From contig NC_044929.1 of assembly GCF_003576645.1 (NCBI RefSeq), positions 22,914,561 through 22,978,560 on the forward strand: a stretch of DNA of 64,000 bases, given 5' to 3'. Positions within the stretch are counted from its first letter, which is position 1. Each line of letters starts with the position of its first letter. The stretch comes from Ipomoea triloba. Its lineage: Eukaryota; Streptophyta; Magnoliopsida; Solanales; Convolvulaceae. The notes beneath the pieces are model-generated. The model did not search any database and was not told where the DNA came from. It worked only from the letters and a program-made list of their open reading frames with translations. Positions 57,501-64,000 of the stretch are shown here, one piece after another. Position numbers and translations under genes: made by a program.

Positions 57501-59027
57501 GTAAAGGGCAGGATCTATAGTTTTGATTCAGCAGGTTTGGGCATTCATTTTTCTTCGCGATTCTTTATATCTGCCATACATTTTTCTCAGGGCCTGAACT
57601 GAACTTTATGAGATTTATCCATGTACACATGAGCTCACTGCTACTCATCAACACCACCTTATTATTATTCACTTCATTTTGCAATGTAGTTTGGTTACTC
57701 TTCAAAACTCTTTTGCTGCTCCTCTGTAGATATTCGAGCTGACACTGCCATTACTTTTCAGGTGAAACTTTCATTTTGTACAACCAGCAAATTAAGGGCA
57801 ACAAAAGAGAGTTGATTCAACTTGGAACCCCTATTTTCGGCAATGTAAAAGAGGATCTTGCATGTCAAAAGAGTAAGGAACTTTTAAATTCTATTGTTGT
57901 CTTCTTTCTGATTCTCCATTGTATTTTTCTGTTCCCACCTTACCATAACTGGACTAACTTCAATGTTCAGGCAGTAATGAGCCCATTCCAGCCATCCTCG
58001 AAGTCGTCATTGATCACCTGATTCAGTGGCATTTAATCTCAGAAAACCGAAGACCAAATGGCTGTATCATCAACTTCTTTGATGAGGTATATACCCTAAG
58101 CTCTTCTTCTTTCTTTTTTTTGGTCAGGCAACGAGGTGTCCTGAATAGGCCCTAACGGTAGGAGACACCTTTAAGCTCATACCATACTCTGACTAATCTC
58201 CTTTCGTACCCTAAGCTGAACATTTAATCTCAGTACTCTTCTACTTCAGCATTTGATGAGTGTTCTAACTGAAGTAAATCTGCTGTGCATATGTAGGGGG
58301 AATATTCACAACCTTTTCTGAAACCACCTCATTTGGAACAGCCTGTCTCTACCCTTCTCCTCTCTGAATCAACAATGGCTTTTGGCAGAACTCTTGCATG
58401 TGACAGTGATGGGAACTACAGAGGCTCTCTCATACTCTCTCTTAAGGAAGGGTATGTTAGCTTCACTCATTTCTTAGTTCCGTTCAATTTGATTGTATAT
58501 ACTCGAGTTTTAGTTGAGATGCAGTGTATGTATTAATATTTTGCAGGTCCCTTTTAGTAATGAGGGGAAACAGTGCTGACATGGCAAGACATGCGATGTG
58601 CTCATCTCCCAACACAAGAGTGAGCATAACATTCTTCAAAATCAGGGCATGTGTGGAGAACACCAATTCCCCTGCAGAAGTTCCCCCATTGACCAGAGCC
58701 ATGACACTATGGCAACCTGGGATTCCCTCACCATATGCACCACCTCCAAATGGCACCCCAGACTACAGAACAATGGACATTATCCCCAGGACCGTCATCC
58801 GCCCTCCGGTGGTCATGTTGGCTCCCGTTCACCCGGTGGTTCTCACCCCCCGAAAGATCCCTCGAGGCGGCACTGGCGTGTTCTTGCCGTGGACCGTTCG
58901 ATCCAGGAAGCACGTTAAACATCTCCCTCCCCGTGCCCAAAAACGCCGCTTTCTGGCACTGCCTTCCCCAGATGAAACACAAGAAGCAGACACCACCTCT
59001 GAAACCGGTGTTGCCAAAGACGCATGA
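54559..59027 (+). CDS. ALKBH10B: ALKBH10B-like mRNA N6-methyladenosine demethylase
   Basis: The family removes m6A from mRNA using iron and 2-oxoglutarate; in Arabidopsis ALKBH10B promotes flowering. Seven exons fit: 54559-55114, 57086-57216, 57312-57429, 57762-57872, 57971-58086, 58297-58451 and 58547-59027. They total 1668 nt and 555 aa, against 569 in Arabidopsis. The N-terminal domain has SFAKDAVIAWFRGEFAAANA and WIPILQMQKYYSIADV, followed by an Ala tract. The 2OG-Fe(II) domain has CIINFFDEGEYSQPFLKPPH then LEQPVSTLLLSES, where H-x-E supplies two metal ligands as in Arabidopsis. The distal His is in MARHAMC and the 2OG-binding Arg in NTRVSITFF. The C-terminal tail is Pro-rich. The start is the ATG at 54559; the frame is open six bases upstream but without an ATG. 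Intron 1 is nearly 2 kb. Confidence 0.93.
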
Positions 59028-59754
59028 ATCATCATTATCATCATCATCATCAATCATCGTCAGTTCTTTCATTTCTCACACTTCTTTGGGCTTTTACAGA
59101 TATGATGGTTGCTATTCAATTCCCTGCCATTCATAGTGCCTTAGGAGAGTATTAGTAGTTGAGTTTTATTTTATTTTTAAAAGTTTTAATCTTTCTATAT
59201 CAACGCAAGGAAAAAAAAAAAAAAAGAAATCTTGGTTGAGTAATTATTACAAGCATTTTCTTTTTGTTTGTTTTTTTTTTTGAAATTATCATGGATTCGA
59301 CAAAAGTGTTTGTACATTAAAATGCAGAGAATATCATGTCTTGAGTACAACAAAGAACAGAATGGGAGGCCATGAGTTCGAGTCTCAATGAGAGCGATGT
59401 TGATTTGTTAGGCTTCAGTAGGTTGAGAAAATATATATGAACATATATTACATGTAACAGGGTCAATAGTACTAAAAAAAAAACAATAGAAACGTATATA
59501 TGCTATGATTATAATAACGTTATACAATAGTAACAAATTAAACGGATGTTTGGTTGTTAGACTAATGATTAGAGGACCATTGGGGCTCTTAAACAATTTT
59601 TTTTTTTTTTTTAAATTTTTGTTGGGTTTTTTTTCTTTTTATGTTTGTTTCTTTTTGTGTAATTTGCTTGTAGTTTAGTTTCCTAAAATACCTATCCTCT
59701 TCCCTAAGTTAGCAAAGGATCGGATAAGAAAAAAGAAAATTAAATTTAATTCAT
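59028..59754. other. Convergent 3' region with a SINE copy
   Basis: It holds the 3' UTR of the ALKBH10B-like gene, which begins with an ATC-rich stretch, and the 3' end of the GATL gene. A SINE-like copy at about 59366-59487 shares GCTTCAGTAGGTTGAGAAA and CAGGGTCAATAGTACT with the element at 23438-23573 and ends in an A run. T and A runs are common. Confidence 0.6.
59366..59487 (+). mobile_element. SINE copy (family of 23438-23573)
   Basis: Contains a B-box-like GAGTTCGAGTCTC, then CTTCAGTAGGTTGAGAAAA, CATGTAACAGGGTCAATAGT and a terminal A run. A clear target duplication was not found. Confidence 0.65.
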
Positions 59755-61339
59755 TCATTCCACGAAAGAATTCCTTGAGGTGCGATAAAGATCATAAGGA
59801 GCCCACAAATGATCAACACTGCAAGGCCTTCTTGAATCCAATCTCAGCCATGGCTTGCCCTTTCCGCTCCAATGGAGTAAGCTAATCGGACCGGGATGCA
59901 AGCTCCGGCATTTCCCTTCCAGGTTGTCGCCGCCGAGGCCGTGCTGGTTCCACCGGTGATCCACCGGCATTATGTTCCCGGCCAGGACGAGCAAGAACGG
60001 CGGCAAAGAGCCCAGATGGTAGATCTTCTTCTGCTTCTGCACTTGCATCCAGTCCTCCACTTTCTGGGTGTACCCTCCTCGCCGCCATTTCTCCACGTCC
60101 ATGATCATCACGCCCGTGTTGAAGTAGCAGGGGCGCCGCCCCTCGAACGCCTTGGCTAGCTCCGGGTCCGACCAGAACGCCGCCGTGAAGTAGGAGGTGA
60201 AGTTCGCGTGGCAATACTCCGGCGCCGCTAGCACTTTGCCGCCCAAATCCACCTGTTACAAATATAGAAATCGGATAAATTCTTAAACAATATTATTCTT
60301 AGAATATTGTAAATTTGTTGTATTATTTCACTTCTGCAACTTCAAGATAGATAAATATGTAAAGAGCAAATACAAATTTTGGTCTCAAGATTATTAGCTT
60401 TTGGTCTATATATTTCATTTCTACCAAATTTGGTCCTACCATTATTGTTTTAGTACCAATTTTCATCCGCGACTATTGTTTTAGTGCCAAAATTCAGTCA
60501 CCCATTTGTTCAAAACGTGTAAAAATTTAAAAGTATTAAGGGTATTTTTATCATTTTTAACTTAATATCCAAATTTGAGCATGAATAAAGGGATTGATCG
60601 CAAATCACATTTCTTTCTCATTTTACCTTTTGGTACTAATTAAATATGTGAACCGAATTATTATTTTGCTAATAGTCGTGGACCAAAATTAGTATTTGTT
60701 GAATATGTAAATAATATTATTGTTAGAATATTGTAAATTTGTTGTATTATTATTATATATATTCACCTTCCAGAGCTTCAAGATGTCGTCCACCACGACG
60801 AGATCGGAGTCGAGATAAATGACGCGTTTGACGTCGGCGGGGAGAATGTCGACGAGATAGGCCCTGGCGTAGTTCAAGGGCTGGTCCAGCGCCTGGCGGA
60901 TAGACTTAGAGATCAAGCCCCTGACCCGGGCGGCGTCGAAGCGGTAAACCTTGAAGTTGAGATAGGGAAACGTGGACTGGATGCTGGAGAAGACGTCGGG
61001 GTCGTGCCGGAGCCAGAGGAAATGGAAGACGACGTTTTCGGGGCAGGTGGAGTGCTGGAGGATGGAGAACACGGCGGCCATGGTGCCGCGGATGTAGTTG
61101 GCGTCGAGGGTCATGACGACGTGGATGAAATCGGCGGAGGAGGAGGCAAGACTACAGGTGTCGCCATTGCGGAAAGCGGGAGCTTCGTTGAAGATGGGGA
61201 CGGCGGGCTTGCGGATGGTGAGGCGGAGATTGGTGGCCGAGGAGGAGGAGGAGGAGGAGAAGGTGAAGGAGAAGGAGAGGAAGAGAGACAGGAGGCCAAT
61301 GAGGAGTGGAACACAAGAAGAGAAGCTCCCGGAGGCCAT
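59755..61339 (-). CDS. Galacturonosyltransferase-like (GATL) GT8 glycosyltransferase
   Basis: GATL proteins are Golgi/secretory GT8 enzymes linked to pectin and xylan synthesis. Two exons fit, 61339-60767 and 60252-59755, giving 356 aa, within the family range. An N-terminal hydrophobic Ser/Phe-rich segment (residues about 10-35) serves as signal or anchor. The GT8 domain has [20 protein letters not shown] (71-90), [13 protein letters not shown], and the metal-binding D-x-D in [13 protein letters not shown] (DSD 177-179). After the intron come [38 protein letters not shown] and the C-terminal HWSGKGKPW motif. The intron of 514 bases holds a MITE-like insertion. Many family members lack introns, so the intron is a useful marker of the subgroup. 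Exact GATL number not assigned. Confidence 0.92.
60289..60751. mobile_element. MITE-like insertion with 39-bp flanking direct repeats in GATL intron
   Basis: A 39-base direct repeat with one mismatch (AATATTATT(C/G)TTAGAATATT...) lies at 60289-60327 and 60713-60751. Between them, ACAAATTTTGGTC near 60371 and its inverted partner GACCAAAATTAGT near 60681 form terminal inverted repeats of a foldback-type element. Further TTTGGTC / TTTTAGT(A/G)CCAA phrases lie inside. Confidence 0.65.
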
Positions 61340-62184
61340 CCTGCCCTTTGCATTTACAATGGGGGAAAGTCGGCCATTGGAGGCTGGTTAAGAGAAGGTT
61401 TGCGAACAAGAATGAAGTGGCAATAAAATGGGATGGGGAGAGGTTGGTATCATTGTGAGGGAGGGAAGAAACCTCGGAGAATCTCACCTTTAATTTGCAT
61501 CATTATTATAACACATTCACAATACCAAAACATTATTATTATTGGTCTTTAACTTCCTATAAACACTCACTGTTTATTGGTCTTTTTGGTTTGAGACCAT
61601 TAACACAATAATCTAAACTGGCCAAAGACCTTAGTAGGGCATTCGGTTTACCTTATTGTAATCTAAGCTAATTTAGATCATTGTAGTCATTTAACGACGG
61701 AGTCACAAGACAAGCTTCACATATAACACGCATTCGGGTAGTGGTTGAACACTTTCCCTTAAATCAAAATTTGAGTAAATTTAGTACCTCCATTGTCCAT
61801 AATGTTGCACTAGTCCCTCCATTACATCATGTTATGGACTAAATGTGCAATATTGTAGATGATTAAAGAATTGATTTTGCTCAAATGGACAAACAATGGA
61901 ACAACTCCAAGGGCCAAAAGTGTAATTTTCTCTTTTTTCGTTCATTAATATTTTATGATCAAGCATAGAAACATAGAAACATGACCTTGGAAAAAAAACT
62001 AACTTTTTACCATCAAGAATTCAATAGTATAGCATGAAATGCCCAAATACATTTAGTGATTAACTATTTCTATCACCTCCAAGGAAAACACTTGGATGTT
62101 CAGTGTAACAAAAATACAAAAATTCATGGACATCTTACACTTGTTTCATTGGCTTCTTTCTGGCAGCATCTTTAGTTGAAGAAG
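61340..62184. other. Spacer between GATL promoter and ABP1 3' end
   Basis: The first 150 bases are the leader and promoter side of the minus-strand GATL gene. A SINE-tail relic (GGTTTACCTTATTGTAATCTAAG...GAGTCACAAGACAAG) lies at about 61645-61720. A block near 61755-61920 has AATTGAT/CCTCCATT phrases, possibly foldback-derived. The end near 62160-62184 is likely 3' UTR of ABP1. Confidence 0.5.

Positions 62185-64000
<1,816 letters not shown>

Noticed and set aside
61004..61426. Plus-strand Gly/Glu-rich frames over GATL exon 1
   Set aside because: They are antisense shadows of the Ser-rich signal segment of the GATL protein.

Overview
The window is nuclear DNA from a eudicot plant. It is AT-rich and intron-bearing, with GT-AG splice sites, long AT-rich intergenic stretches and many small transposon relics (MITEs, SINEs, LTR miniatures). 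Every gene recognised has a plant family signature: cytokinin isopentenyltransferase, OSCA channel, Mediator subunit 33, ALKBH10B, GATL glycosyltransferase, ABP1, and a DVL/RTFL peptide. A Solanales/asterid source is possible, but this cannot be settled from the sequence alone.

Layout. Positions 1-3186 are intergenic with one miniature-LTR relic. An intronless IPT3-like cytokinin biosynthesis gene (3647-4651, +) is followed closely by a 0.5 kb foldback element. Positions 5220-13565 hold no recognisable gene but contain a clean Mutator-like MITE (11399-12143, 9-bp target duplication) filled with a 22-bp tandem motif. An 8-cysteine lipid-transfer-like secreted protein with a His-rich insertion (13566-14177, -) and a tiny DVL/RTFL peptide gene (14910-15056, -) come next. 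An OSCA1-type channel gene (20067-25032, +, 11 exons, 753 aa) carries a MITE, a tandem TRIM array and a SINE in its introns. It converges on a Mediator MED33/REF4-type gene (25852-33017, -, 12 exons, 1315 aa). A C2H2/exonuclease-fold gene (34952-37540, -) has lost most of its catalytic acidic residues and has a partly duplicated exon beside it. A His-rich uncharacterised gene (41931-42473, +) sits alone. Positions 42474-54383 are a long repeat-rich intergenic stretch. An ALKBH10B-like RNA demethylase (54559-59027, +, 7 exons, 555 aa), a GATL-type glycosyltransferase (59755-61339, -, 2 exons, 356 aa) and the auxin-binding protein gene ABP1 (62185 to beyond 64000, -, ends in KDEL) close the window.

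The genes do not form an operon or an evident cluster. They are independent plant genes, though several touch hormone and growth signalling (cytokinin synthesis, auxin binding, DVL peptide, m6A control of development, osmotic calcium entry). Exon structures for OSCA1, MED33, ALKBH10B, GATL and the exonuclease-like gene were assembled by hand from splice signals. In each case the exon lengths sum to a multiple of three and give a protein of the usual family length.

The observations most worth following are the catalytically degenerate exonuclease with its duplicated exon, the His-rich insertion inside the cysteine scaffold of the LTP-like protein, the 22-bp array in the MULE-type MITE, the foldback element 3' of IPT3, and two short stop-free in-frame introns.
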